Shown: positions 53,242 through 63,137 of the stretch, in pieces
Numbering within the stretch: position 1 is the first letter of the stretch
How the letters are laid out: each line of letters begins with the position of its first letter
NCBI GenBank assembly: GCA_050291725.1
Contig: JBNKKH010000032.1
Location: forward strand, 248,001-312,000
Reading direction: 5' to 3'
Length of the DNA: 64,000 bases
Source of the DNA: JAAGZL01 sp050291725
GTDB lineage: Bacteria; Pseudomonadota; Gammaproteobacteria; Chromatiales; Chromatiaceae
Notes under the pieces: generated by a model
The model's input: only the letters and a program-made list of their open reading frames with translations
What the model was told of the DNA's origin: nothing
The model's database searches: none
Made by a program: the position numbers and the translations under genes

Positions 53242-55059
53242 TCAATAAGTGTAGAGTTTTGGAATTGAATTAACCACCTTGATCACGTCCTTAAAATCAA
53301 GCCCTATCGCGTCAAGATACCATTTTATATTTGGATATCTTGGCCTATTTTCATCTTTAACCATTTCAAGCGCTTCTTCCCTAGTTAGATCACCTTCACG
53401 AATTTGATTACTGCGAAATGTATCGTGCTCAGTAAAACCAGCGACAGTATAGTAAACATAGTTATAGAACGCAGCTGTGCCATCTCCGATTCTCCATGTT
53501 GTATTAGTATCCGGAGCTTTTTCCCAATCATACAGATCTAGAGTTTCATCGATTATTTTTTCATCCCATCTCCAATAGTCGAAAACGTGATAATAATCTG
53601 TCTTTTCAGTAAAGCTTCTATAGTACTCCCCAGACAAAGTATCCCACAGCGAACTATTAAAATAACCGGGGCTCTGCGCCATAGCTCGCAAGCGCAATCC
53701 TTGGTAACGTAACTGCTTCATAATACCGTGAGCGTAAACACGTTCCTCAGCAAAATCCGGCGGCACCCCAAGAAATCCAGACTTAAAATGCGTCACCTCT
53801 AATGGGTTTATACCCCATAAATTCAACGATATGCCTGTCTGTTCTTTTATGGTTTCAACATGTCGGAAAAAATGTTTATCTCCAGCAGTCAGAATGCTAA
53901 TCATGCCTAAATGAGGCGACTTCAACCATGCCTTTAGGTTCATGGCAATATTATTACGCTTTTTCGTAATATCATCGGCAACGATAATATTTTCAACGCC
54001 GAGTTTGGCGCACATACGACTTATGTTTCTACGTCCAAGATCGGTTACCATACCCCAGTCATAGGTGTATGTTACTGGCTGCATCTTTAGCTCATTAACA
54101 ACGAGATGCAATCCATAGCAACTATCCCGCCCTCCAGAAAATGGGATAATACAGTCATTCTCATTGTTACGCCTATACTGTTCTACAAGCTCAAAAATCT
54201 CTTCTGTGGGCTTTGGTTTATTTCTGGGTTTATAGTTATGACAATAGTTGCAAACCCCTTCGTTATCGAACCTGATATAGGGCATTGTTTCCGGCAGCAA
54301 GCATTTAGTACACCGGCGCAACTCGTGTTCATGATACTCTAATAACGTTTCTTCATCGCTGTAAAGTGATAAGCCAGGTATAAGGTCAATAGTGCGATGC
54401 TGCTTATCTGAAATTTGCAGCGGCTTTTCTGAAGAAGGGATATCTACAATGACCGCATCAGTAACTTGCACAACCTCCCGACATCCAATTTCGGTCAACG
54501 GATAACGCTCTGATGCAAATAAAATATCGTTATCTTTGTTGCCCAGGTACAAACTGCCATTATTTGAAAATAGACATAGCTTACCAAGCCTTGGAATAAT
54601 TAATGCGCAGGCAACTACTCCATCACATAAGCGTATAATCTCTTCTGGCAATTCATCAAGAGAACCACCATTATCCAGAAAATTAGATGCTATTGCCGCA
54701 ATTACTTCTGTATCAATTGTGAGAGTTCTATCCTTTCCGATTTCCGACCAAATCTCTTCATGATTAACTATGATTCCATTGTGGAGCACACAAATATCAT
54801 CTCGAATTACAGGCTGATTATCAGATAACCCATTTGTAACAAGTCTGCTGTGACCCATTACAACACTACTCTCAACCAGCTTGACGTCTTTTAACAAGCT
54901 TGTGATTTTGTAGTCTGCACGATAAGCCCTGTAAACGCCGCTGTCATAAATAAGCAACCCACTGGAATCTCTGCCGCGCTGTTCCGCATGCGATGCCAGT
55001 TTGTTTACATAGAACTTATCAACCGAGCGTTTAGAGATAACTCCAAAAATACCACACAT
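53242..55059 (-). CDS. Fused class II glutaminase and N-acetyl-sugar amidotransferase (PP-loop)
   Basis: 605 residues. Starts MCGIFGVIS with the catalytic Cys2 of Ntn glutaminases, then GRDSSGL and HSRLVTNG (about 1-220). The second part has a Cys4 knuckle (CTKCLLPETMPYIRFDNEGVCNYC) and the PP-loop PFSGGRDSCYGLHL of WbpG/PseA/WbuX-like amidotransferases, which convert an N-acetyl sugar to an acetamidino sugar using ammonia and ATP. Usually the ammonia comes from a separate HisH-like protein; here the glutaminase is fused. AT-rich. Flanked by 140-bp and 262-bp gaps without features. Confidence 0.85.
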   Translation of the reverse strand: MCGIFGVISKRSVDKFYVNKLASHAEQRGRDSSGLLIYDSGVYRAYRADYKITSLLKDVKLVESSVVMGHSRLVTNGLSDNQPVIRDDICVLHNGIIVNHEEIWSEIGKDRTLTIDTEVIAAIASNFLDNGGSLDELPEEIIRLCDGVVACALIIPRLGKLCLFSNNGSLYLGNKDNDILFASERYPLTEIGCREVVQVTDAVIVDIPSSEKPLQISDKQHRTIDLIPGLSLYSDEETLLEYHEHELRRCTKCLLPETMPYIRFDNEGVCNYCHNYKPRNKPKPTEEIFELVEQYRRNNENDCIIPFSGGRDSCYGLHLVVNELKMQPVTYTYDWGMVTDLGRRNISRMCAKLGVENIIVADDITKKRNNIAMNLKAWLKSPHLGMISILTAGDKHFFRHVETIKEQTGISLNLWGINPLEVTHFKSGFLGVPPDFAEERVYAHGIMKQLRYQGLRLRAMAQSPGYFNSSLWDTLSGEYYRSFTEKTDYYHVFDYWRWDEKIIDETLDLYDWEKAPDTNTTWRIGDGTAAFYNYVYYTVAGFTEHDTFRSNQIREGDLTREEALEMVKDENRPRYPNIKWYLDAIGLDFKDVIKVVNSIPKLYTY

Positions 55060-55321
55060 ATTTATATATCTTCACTAATTGTGTACATAAGTACGGCTTT
55101 TAAAGAAAATTTAATTTTACTAGCTATAAGCAACTCAAACATTGAAGCATTTGATGTCCCGCAACGAAAACAACAAGGCCTGTAGCAATCCATTGAGCCC
55201 AGACGACTAAAAAACCATGATCGCTTCGTGATTTATTCGGAATACCAACACACAATATTCTGTAATCACAGATAAATGTTAAACAGTATTATTGAACAAG
55301 AACGACACAGGATTAGCATCA

Positions 55322-56479
55322 TTATCTTTTGAGAATACCGGCATACAAATGTAGCAACCGCTCAGCTTGAGCCTGCCAGCTTAATTCTGTCAAATCAGCC
55401 ATCTCTTTTGTAGAGATGCCTTCAGCTTCAATTTCCCGAACAACATTTTCTATAGATTGAACATCATTATCACAGCAATAACCCAACTGATATTTTTGAA
55501 TGGTTGATTCAATATCTGGAAATCTGGAGCCAAGGACAAAAATACCAGCAAACCCATATTCAAATAGCTTGTTCGGCAAGCAATAGTAATCACTCAATGA
55601 TACGTTTTCAATCAAACACAAACCGATATCTGCATTTCGAACCAGGGAAACCACATTTTCGTGCGGAACAGGCTCATGTAGATGAATATTTGTATAATTC
55701 GAAGAGATTTCACCAATCTCTTCAGTCATATCACCATACCCCACGAATATAACATGTGATTTTAAATCACTTTTTTTAAAGACGGAAACTATATCTTCTA
55801 TGCCTCTACCTTGAACCAACAACCCAAGATAAATGTAGATCAGCCTATCTGATGGAATATCGTATCTATCGTTGAAATAACCCTTGCTATACATTGCAAC
55901 ATTACAATCATCTTCTACGCTATCCGTCTGAATCACGGGAGAATTAAGGATTAGTGAACTAGGTTTCTCTCCAAGATTTTCATTATACCAATCAATTATT
56001 GAAGGGCTAACAGTTATAAAATGGTCAACATAGCGCCAACATATCTTTTCCAGGAAAAGGGTAGACTTGGACAGAATTGGAGTTTGGGCATTCTTGTTGG
56101 ATTCAAGCTCATGAGCATCGTAGACCAGTTTTCCTCCAGTAAGGAGTTTAATCAAAACACCAGCAGCAAGTACCAAAGAATCATGACAATGCACTACCTT
56201 TGGGCTTATCCTTATCCCTTTGTAAACTGATCGCAGTGTGAGCTCGGTCATTATCAATGCATATCTTAATGGCCTGGGAAGCCAACCAAGATGCCCTGTC
56301 CACAGATCGAAAGCAATCATATCAAACAACTGATCTTGTTTACTTGCGGCTGCTCCTTCGTCCATTGAAACACCAGCACCATATACCTTATAGGAATCAA
56401 CGCCAGACAGCGCAGTTAACTCTTTCAGAATTCTATTATCTGACCGAATATCGGTGTGGGTTATATGAAATATTTTCAT
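55322..56479 (-). CDS. Glycosyltransferase family 4
   Basis: 385 residues, GT-B: MKIFHITHTDIRSDNRILKELTAL, VVHCHDSLVLAAGVLIKL, VYDAHELESN, IYLGLLVQGRGIEDIVSVF and CLPNKLFEYGFAGIFVLGSRF (donor-binding region). It builds O-antigen repeat units. Substrate unknown. 262 bp separate it from the amidotransferase gene downstream, and 87 bp from the polymerase upstream. Confidence 0.88.
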   Translation of the reverse strand: MKIFHITHTDIRSDNRILKELTALSGVDSYKVYGAGVSMDEGAAASKQDQLFDMIAFDLWTGHLGWLPRPLRYALIMTELTLRSVYKGIRISPKVVHCHDSLVLAAGVLIKLLTGGKLVYDAHELESNKNAQTPILSKSTLFLEKICWRYVDHFITVSPSIIDWYNENLGEKPSSLILNSPVIQTDSVEDDCNVAMYSKGYFNDRYDIPSDRLIYIYLGLLVQGRGIEDIVSVFKKSDLKSHVIFVGYGDMTEEIGEISSNYTNIHLHEPVPHENVVSLVRNADIGLCLIENVSLSDYYCLPNKLFEYGFAGIFVLGSRFPDIESTIQKYQLGYCCDNDVQSIENVVREIEAEGISTKEMADLTELSWQAQAERLLHLYAGILKR

Positions 56480-56566
56480 AATATCAAGATGATAAACATA
56501 ACTAACCAGTCAAATCCCTTTATGGGAACTATAATTTTCCTGCCACACCATAAAGTTAAACTGCTT

Positions 56567-57910
56567 TCATTGGATGGAAGGTTTATTTTTTCTCTCTGCC
56601 TCCACAGCCATTTTCGCAATTATTAACGAAACAAGTAAAACAGGCATAGAAAACATGGTATCTCCAGAAATCGCAGTATACAGGACCACGGATACCAGAG
56701 TCAGGGCTATTTCCAGGTTGGCAGATAGTGATTTAACCAATTTAAATAGCAAATATAATATATATATATATAAAATTATTACCGAGAGAAAGCCCGCAAT
56801 TCCTCCATAATGAATTGCTGAAAGGGCCATGCTATGCGGATAGTCATCATGCAGACAGCTGACAAATTTACACCCATATTCTTCTCGATAATGAAAATCA
56901 TTGATATGCCAAATATTAGATTTAGAAATCAGCTCACATGCATATTGCCATCTCTCCAATCGTGGGCTCGCACCGTGGTCATCTGTGGCAAAAGTCGCAA
57001 CCCGAACGGACAGACCTCTATCATAGAGGCCTCCTGAAACATCAAGAACAATAACCATGATCACTAGGGCTGCAACTACTCCTGCAATAATAGCTAACGG
57101 CCGTACTGCGCCCTCCATACTACGACTACTATACAATCGAAAACCTGCCGCCAATGGAAGAAGAAGTGGGGCAAGAATAATAAATCGTCTCGACCATGAA
57201 TATATCCCAGCAACAATCACTACTGTACAACAAAACGCCAATAAAAATGCGTATTTTGACGATTTTGTTTCAGTGCAATATCTAATTAAAAATAGCGCTC
57301 CCAACAAAAGCGTGAGGCTAAAAAAATTGTAGTCGTTCAGCAAAGATGTTCCACTAGGATAACGCTCAGGGCTAACTTTAGAAACAAAATCTAGTACTAC
57401 TCCATTTCTAAAAACAAGGAACTTGTACAACCCAGCAAAAGCGGCCACTACGGCGCCGACAGAAACGGAAGCACTGAAAAACTTGCTAATTGGCACATAT
57501 GCTCTTTGACTATCAAAAAACACGGTAAGCAAAATTATTAATATCAGGTAAAAACAACCATAAAAAAACGCAATCCATATGCTACTGAATAATGAAACAT
57601 TACTATTAACTGCCGCTATGAAATAAACTCCCAAGGGAAATACAAGAACCAGTGTAAATAGACCTGGCCGCAGCACTCTCAAATAATCATCCACGCTTGA
57701 AAATAAAAGCAGGTATAGCGCAATAGGAACAAGCGTAAAAACTAATATTGGAATATTGATTGGTATAGCCTGCTCAATAAATGGAACGGCAAGCCCTAAA
57801 CCAATAAGACCAAACAGAATAATCTCCACCTGGTTACCATATTTTCCAAATAGTCTGGAATCGAGGAATTGGTCTCTTGAATTTAAAATGCTTGAAATCA
57901 AGCCACTCAT
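56567..57910 (-). CDS. O-antigen polymerase/ligase-like membrane protein (Wzy candidate)
   Basis: 447 residues with about 11-12 TM helices and a large periplasmic loop containing RLERWQYACELISKSN and DYPHSMALSAIHYGGIAG, the H-x-x-x pattern seen in Wzy/WaaL. Given its place beside a Wzx flippase it is most likely the polymerase, though a ligase cannot be excluded. Overlaps the flippase by 4 bp. Confidence 0.75.
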   Translation of the reverse strand: MSGLISSILNSRDQFLDSRLFGKYGNQVEIILFGLIGLGLAVPFIEQAIPINIPILVFTLVPIALYLLLFSSVDDYLRVLRPGLFTLVLVFPLGVYFIAAVNSNVSLFSSIWIAFFYGCFYLILIILLTVFFDSQRAYVPISKFFSASVSVGAVVAAFAGLYKFLVFRNGVVLDFVSKVSPERYPSGTSLLNDYNFFSLTLLLGALFLIRYCTETKSSKYAFLLAFCCTVVIVAGIYSWSRRFIILAPLLLPLAAGFRLYSSRSMEGAVRPLAIIAGVVAALVIMVIVLDVSGGLYDRGLSVRVATFATDDHGASPRLERWQYACELISKSNIWHINDFHYREEYGCKFVSCLHDDYPHSMALSAIHYGGIAGFLSVIILYIYILYLLFKLVKSLSANLEIALTLVSVVLYTAISGDTMFSMPVLLVSLIIAKMAVEAERKNKPSIQ

Positions 57911-59364
57911 GATGATGATCTGGACTCTAATCTAATGGAATCATATGTATGCCATAAATCTAGATACCACATACCAAGCAAGACCACAGTACCCATAAAT
58001 GCAGTTAGCAAAATTGTTATAGATGAACTCATATAGTCTGCAAACACAAGGGGAGAAATAATAAGAAGAGAATAAACAAAGTGCTTTATAAAAATCTTAG
58101 CAACATGATTCATACTTGCATGCACAAGCCTACATATTATTACGAAGATTACGACGTAGCAAACAGCACTACCAATTGAGAAAATAGCTATCGTCATATA
58201 AAAACTACCGCTAATCACACCAATTAATATTGCCCCCATTCGAACAGAAAACATAACTGCCTGGAGTACAAAATCAAGCCTATTTTGTCCCAAGGCAGCA
58301 AATACCAATGTAAGAGGACCAGTACAGAACTGAAATATTATCCATATAGCCATCAATTGAGCTAGTTGCCCTGCAAAATTCCATGCTTCACTAAACACAA
58401 AGGAAAAAGCTTCTGGCGCATATACAATCACCAACAACATAGGAGGTAGAACTAGACGGGCAAGGAAACTAAAAAAATTGACTACTATGCTGGCAGCGCG
58501 CTTCCTTCTAATCTCATCAGCGATATTTGTAAAAAATATACTTTGTATGGCACTCCCAATAATCGCCATTGGCAGATTAAGAATACGCTGCGCCAACGCA
58601 TAAAACCCTGCCGACTGAATACCAAAATAGAGCGCAAACAACATAATTGGCAATTGCACGCCAGCACTATTAATCAGCGCAGACCATGTAGTATATAAGG
58701 GAAATTTTTTATACCGCCTTGCGGCTGCCATAATCCTCCTTGCGTTCGAAAACCTAATCACTAAACGATCACGTACACAGGCTACATACACCAAGTAAAT
58801 TGTCGAACTAATTTGGCCAAAGATTTGCCCAATAATTAGTGTTATTGACCCATATTGATAACCCGTCAATTGCATAGAGGTCATAAAGAATGACTGACTG
58901 AATTTGGATCCAGCAATCGCAGAATAGCTCTTATTCCTAATCGCCCAGAAGTTGATCGCCTGATGCAACCCAATGAGAATAATACCAACAACTAATAACC
59001 ACTGTATGACTTGCCCATACTCTTGACCGAATACCCTTGCGACCTCATCCTGAAGAAAAACAATGAGAACAAAAGCGAAGAATCCAGAAAGCAGAGCCAA
59101 TAATAAACTCAAATTCACAAGGTCATTGGCGCGTTTCTGACTACCGGGCAAAACAATTGCCATGTCATACCTGAGACTTAATACTGGACTAACTACACCA
59201 AGTATTGAGGAATATATGGCCAGCACACCAAACTCTACAGGCGTATAAAGCCTGGTCAAAACAGGCGAGAAAAGAACAATAATCAGCTGAGATATAACCG
59301 TTCCCGTCACCAGGGTAGCCGCGTCTTTGGCAAATGAGTTCTCTACCGAATTATGTGATTTCAT
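57907..59364 (-). CDS. Oligosaccharide flippase (Wzx/MATE-like)
   Basis: About 485 residues from ATG 59364 (MKSHNSVENSFAKD); the longer reading from 59412 is less likely. Twelve or more TM helices; TLVTGTVISQLIIVLFSPVLTRLYTPVEFGVLAIYSS is the typical N-terminus of polysaccharide-synthesis exporters. It flips undecaprenyl-linked repeat units to the periplasm. The wzy-like gene follows with a 4-bp overlap. The dead IS4 element lies about 100 bp upstream of its start. Confidence 0.9.
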   Translation of the reverse strand: MKSHNSVENSFAKDAATLVTGTVISQLIIVLFSPVLTRLYTPVEFGVLAIYSSILGVVSPVLSLRYDMAIVLPGSQKRANDLVNLSLLLALLSGFFAFVLIVFLQDEVARVFGQEYGQVIQWLLVVGIILIGLHQAINFWAIRNKSYSAIAGSKFSQSFFMTSMQLTGYQYGSITLIIGQIFGQISSTIYLVYVACVRDRLVIRFSNARRIMAAARRYKKFPLYTTWSALINSAGVQLPIMLFALYFGIQSAGFYALAQRILNLPMAIIGSAIQSIFFTNIADEIRRKRAASIVVNFFSFLARLVLPPMLLVIVYAPEAFSFVFSEAWNFAGQLAQLMAIWIIFQFCTGPLTLVFAALGQNRLDFVLQAVMFSVRMGAILIGVISGSFYMTIAIFSIGSAVCYVVIFVIICRLVHASMNHVAKIFIKHFVYSLLIISPLVFADYMSSSITILLTAFMGTVVLLGMWYLDLWHTYDSIRLESRSSS

Positions 59365-59461
59365 ATTATCAAGTTGACTTATGCTTTCTAGATACAAAAC
59401 CAGTGAACCCATCTGACTGACTTTTTACACGAATAACTGGTTTCATCTTTACTGCAAAAAA

Positions 59462-59472
59462 GGGTCTTATAT
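59462..59472. repeat. Target site duplication, left copy
   Basis: GGGTCTTATAT directly precedes the left IS inverted repeat and recurs at 60968-60978. An 11-bp duplication is normal for the IS4 family. Confidence 0.88.
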
Positions 59473-60967
59473 GAATGGCACTTACTTAAGCCTCCTAGGA
59501 TGCCCCTGTCTTTCAACAATTTCCCTTGCCTGAATACACGGTATCATAAGGTTTTAGCCTTCGCTTGACGGCTCTTGGATCGATACAACCAGAACGATTC
59601 CCGACGCGCTGTGCGCCTTCAATTTACAAACCAGCAACAGCATATCATCATCTGAAGTGTCTGCTTGAAGACCCCATATAAGCCATAGCTGCAAACTGTG
59701 TTTGAAGCTAATTTCTCTGGGTAATATGCCCGCAATGTTCGCTGCCTGCATCATGAGCAGCCGTGTCAAATTATAGGCCAGAAGATAAACCAAACTTTCC
59801 TTGATTACCATCCCAGATGTTTTGCAACTGAGTATGTTCATACCCATTGTCTATTTGATATTGCGGATATCAAGCTCAACATTCCAGCGCTGTTTGTATA
59901 ACCCTTTCAGGGATGCTTTAGCGAATGTTTTTGGACACATCAACGTGGTGACCATGATCTTGCCATTGGCTTTGCATTCGCGTATCGCAAGGCTTTCCGG
60001 CGCATCCTGCCAGATCTTCTTATCCATCCACGCTGGCTTAACTTTAGGCTTGTTAAGGTTGATCACATGGTCGCGCAATCCGAGATGTTTGCCTCGCCGG
60101 AAATCAGTTACACGCTTCCTCGCCCCTTGCTGTTCCAGCAGGATATCGATGCCTTGGGAAAACAACCTGGCAATGAAGAAGTACGTAGGGAAAAAGGCAT
60201 CGCCTAACAGGATATCTCCGCTATCAAGTGTTCCTTCAATTGAGCGCAGAAGCGTCTGTTCATCTCCTCCATTGCCATTGAAACGTCCTATGGCGGAATT
60301 CAATACCGCTCCGCTGGACAAACATGTGATGCCTACGATACTACAGTATCGGAAACCCTAATCCATCTCGCTGTCCACCTTGTTGCGGAAATACCGCTTG
60401 ATTGGCTTGCGTATTCGGCATAGTCACGGTGATTCCATCAACAAGGCGTACCCTGTGCCCTTGCGACCGCCATTGCTCAGGAAGTTTTTGGTCAATCTGC
60501 TCTCCAAGATAGCAGGTTAATCCTGAGATCATATCTACCGGGAGGCGTTGTCGTGCGCGACAGTAGCATCAGATATGCGTACTGCAATGCGGGAACCCAT
60601 GGATTAGCCGATGCATAGCCGCCTGATTAACCGTCTACTGGGAGGACTGATCAGAATTCATGATCTGAGAAATGAACATGGCTAGCGTTTCCGTCGGAGG
60701 AAAAAGTCGTTCGCGATGTTCGGGTAATAGTATTTCAAGCTCATCGAGCAAAATATCGCCAGTTATGAGGTTAAAGGTGCTTAAACAATGAGTTTCTGTC
60801 TTCTTGGCGCGGATAAATCGCTGTTGGGTACGAATGGCATTGGCGCTATGATTAGACATGTGACTGGTCCCTGATGTTGGTGGATGGTTTGGCAATTTGA
60901 AGCCTAACTTTACATCAGTCACTTTTGCAATTATTTCAATGTGTTGGGGCTTAAGTAAGTGCCATTC
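59473..60967 (-). mobile_element. IS4-family insertion sequence, intact ends, dead transposase
   Basis: A 1495-bp element bounded by perfect 20-bp inverted repeats (GAATGGCACTTACTTAAGCC at 59473-59492 and its complement at 60948-60967). It is flanked by the 11-bp duplication GGGTCTTATAT. The transposase reads leftward and is broken in several places. The insertion sits at the stop codon of the upstream glycosyltransferase. Confidence 0.93.
59513..60859 (-). pseudogene. IS4-family transposase, multiply interrupted
   Basis: Homologous stretches in order from ATG 60859: MSNHSANAIRTQQRF... LLPEHRERLFPPTETLAMFISQ, then an in-frame TAG and a TGA (60635-60570 region), RQRLPVDMISGLT, LVDGITVTMPNT (first catalytic Asp), GLGFP, a frameshift near 60350, DILLGDAFF (second Asp), YKQRWNVELDIRNIK which is the Y-2-R-3-E-6-K motif with catalytic Glu, a further in-frame TAG at 59851, and a final frameshift into RVGNRSGCIDPRAVKRRLKPY. 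At least three stops and two frameshifts make autonomous transposition impossible. Confidence 0.9.
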
Positions 60968-60978
60968 GGGTCTTATAT
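60968..60978. repeat. Target site duplication, right copy
   Basis: GGGTCTTATAT immediately after the right inverted repeat; its last base is part of the stop codon of the glycosyltransferase ending at 60978. Confidence 0.88.
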
Positions 60979-62156
60979 TATTTACTACCCAGAACAGACC
61001 GATAGCAACTTATGATTTTTTTCACAACAACTTCACTTCCGAACTTGTACTTACAATTATTTTGTATTTTATCTGAGCTATATTTCTGATAATTCGAGAT
61101 TATTTCCTTCATTGCAATTGACAAGCGCTCAATATCACCAACAGGAACAAGAATTCCATTTTCATCGTTTACGATGTCCTGCGGACCACCACATGAGGTA
61201 GAAATAACAGGCTTGCCAAACGCCAATGCCTCAATCAACACTACACCAAATGTCTCGAATTTACTTGGATGCACCAAGGCACTACAGTTTCTTATCTCCT
61301 TCTCAACATCTTTGCGCCCCAACTCACCAAGAAACGAAACTTGATCAGAAACACCTGATTTTGCAGCTTTCCTGACTAAGTAATCTCTTTGCGGACCATC
61401 TCCAATCACCCTCAAACAAACATTACTTTCGCCTTTGAACGCATCTGCAAATGCTTCAAGTAATCCAGAATGATTTTTATTTTCATCCAGACACCCAATG
61501 CTTAAATATACAAATTTCTCTTTTTCTATGTTACATACGCTTTCACTAACTTGTTTTTGCTCAAAAAAAGGTTGAACCAGATTTGGAATCACAATCATAA
61601 GATTTTCATCTATACCAAGTGCGCTATGCAGCCAGCCTCTCTGGGCTTTACTCACAACTATTCTACAATTTGCCTCTTTCTGTACTCGAAGTGATTCCTT
61701 GAGTTGAATACCATTCAGGAGCTTTCTACCATATTCCGAGCCATGCTCTGTTACAACTACTGGCACATTGAACTTAGATTTTAAGTGACAAGCGACGACA
61801 CCAGCATAAAGAGAGTTATGAGCGTGAATAATGTCAGGCACGCCATTTTCTTCGATATACTTCATATATAGAGCTTCATGTTCCGCAAGCAACCTACCCA
61901 AGCCTAATCGTACCAGGACTCTTCCTGGCAGCATCTTTTTGACGAAATATCGATAGACAGGGATACCTTGATCTATCTCATATTCGTTGTATGGGAAGCT
62001 TGTAAAAACTTTATTCCAAGGAATCAGGCCAGCAGAAATAATGCCTACTTTCAATCCCGCATCACGAAGAGCATATGCCTGATGCTGTACAAAGATACCA
62101 GACATTGAATCCTTTGATGGCTTATAGAGCCCCGACGGCAGTAGTAATATGTGCAC
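60978..62156 (-). CDS. Glycosyltransferase family 4
   Basis: 392 residues, GT-B: MHILLLPSGLYKPSKDSMSGIFVQHQAYALRDAG, PDIIHAHNSLYAGVVACHL, VVVTEHGSEYGR, YLSIGCLDENKNHSGLLEAF and the donor EX7E region HPSKFETFGVVLIEALAFGKPVISTSCGGPQDIV. Retaining enzyme with unknown sugar. Its stop codon overlaps the IS4 target duplication; the C-terminus (SVLGSK) looks natural, so it probably was not truncated. Confidence 0.92.
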   Translation of the reverse strand: MHILLLPSGLYKPSKDSMSGIFVQHQAYALRDAGLKVGIISAGLIPWNKVFTSFPYNEYEIDQGIPVYRYFVKKMLPGRVLVRLGLGRLLAEHEALYMKYIEENGVPDIIHAHNSLYAGVVACHLKSKFNVPVVVTEHGSEYGRKLLNGIQLKESLRVQKEANCRIVVSKAQRGWLHSALGIDENLMIVIPNLVQPFFEQKQVSESVCNIEKEKFVYLSIGCLDENKNHSGLLEAFADAFKGESNVCLRVIGDGPQRDYLVRKAAKSGVSDQVSFLGELGRKDVEKEIRNCSALVHPSKFETFGVVLIEALAFGKPVISTSCGGPQDIVNDENGILVPVGDIERLSIAMKEIISNYQKYSSDKIQNNCKYKFGSEVVVKKIISCYRSVLGSK

Positions 62157-62266
62157 TTGTTTAGTGTCTCGCGATCTACCTAGACAAATATCATGTCTTT
62201 ATATCTCGTAGATTAAAATAACCCTAATATAATTCTCATGTATTTTATTTATAACAATTTCCAGGC

Positions 62267-62935
62267 TCATGAGCATTTTTCATATATATAAAAATCACTG
62301 TGTGAGCCTTGCGTATCGTCAATGTATGGGTATTTATTTGGTATACAGCAGCGTAATTTCCAGTTAGTTGCATTTTTATTCACCCAATCGGTAAAGCGTC
62401 TCCGCTTTTCGTGATTAGTCTGTTCACCTTCAAAATCAGATGAATATATGATCACAAATTTTTCCGATGAGCCAAACAGCCTATCCATGTAGGCTATATA
62501 TACATCATCCTCGGTTAAGTGATATATGACATCAAGAGACATTGTCAGCTCTCCAACATCATCTTTATATTCTGAAATAAGCTTAAATTGCTTGGTTTTA
62601 TCATCCCTAAAAAGTCTCTTGCAACGTTCGATTGCATTAGAGCTTACATCGAATCCAATATATGCTGGATAGTTTGAAAACAACAGTTGATTTCCATCTC
62701 CGCAACCATATTCAACAACTGTTTTAATATTATTTTCTGATACAAAAGTGTTAATTATCTCTGCCTTAAATTCCGCAAGCTGATCATATGAACCAGAACC
62801 AGAATCACCTCCTGTTTCATACCTTCTTTTCCAGTACTCCTCGGAACCAGGAAATTCGTCTTGCTTTACTATTGATCTGTATATTTTTCTTGATATGGAA
62901 CCAATTATTGGAATCTGACTAATAATTCTTTTCAT
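62267..62935 (-). CDS. Class I SAM-dependent methyltransferase
   Basis: 222 residues. The SAM-binding motif is KTVVEYGCGDGNQLLFSNY followed by IGFDVSSNAIERCKRLF and DVIYHLTEDDVYIAYMDRLF. It probably decorates an O-antigen sugar. Surrounded by glycosyltransferases; 110 bp and 202 bp gaps on either side have no recognisable element. Very AT-rich. Confidence 0.82.
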   Translation of the reverse strand: MKRIISQIPIIGSISRKIYRSIVKQDEFPGSEEYWKRRYETGGDSGSGSYDQLAEFKAEIINTFVSENNIKTVVEYGCGDGNQLLFSNYPAYIGFDVSSNAIERCKRLFRDDKTKQFKLISEYKDDVGELTMSLDVIYHLTEDDVYIAYMDRLFGSSEKFVIIYSSDFEGEQTNHEKRRRFTDWVNKNATNWKLRCCIPNKYPYIDDTQGSHSDFYIYEKCS

Positions 62936-63137
62936 CTAATCTACTCCTAAAATAGAGCTTAATGCACATAAAACCAACTATGCTGGTTTAACATTACATC
63001 TAAACAATTCTAAAATTGGATATCTGGCAATTAGTACGATGTACACACATGCAACTACAATTGAGGAATAGCCACTAGAAACCAAATGACTTACCAACTA
63101 TTGCTGGACTACTATAGCTAACACTATATTATTGACA

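Noticed and set aside
55060..55321. 262-bp gap searched for a small gene or RNA.
   Set aside because: AT-rich, short frames only, no hairpin with T-run, no recognisable remnant.
7471..60859. Recoding of TAG (in-frame TAG in the permease at 8142 and twice in the transposase).
   Set aside because: Both genes also need frameshifts, and the transposase has a TGA too; TAG is a normal stop elsewhere here (for example trpB). Decay explains it.
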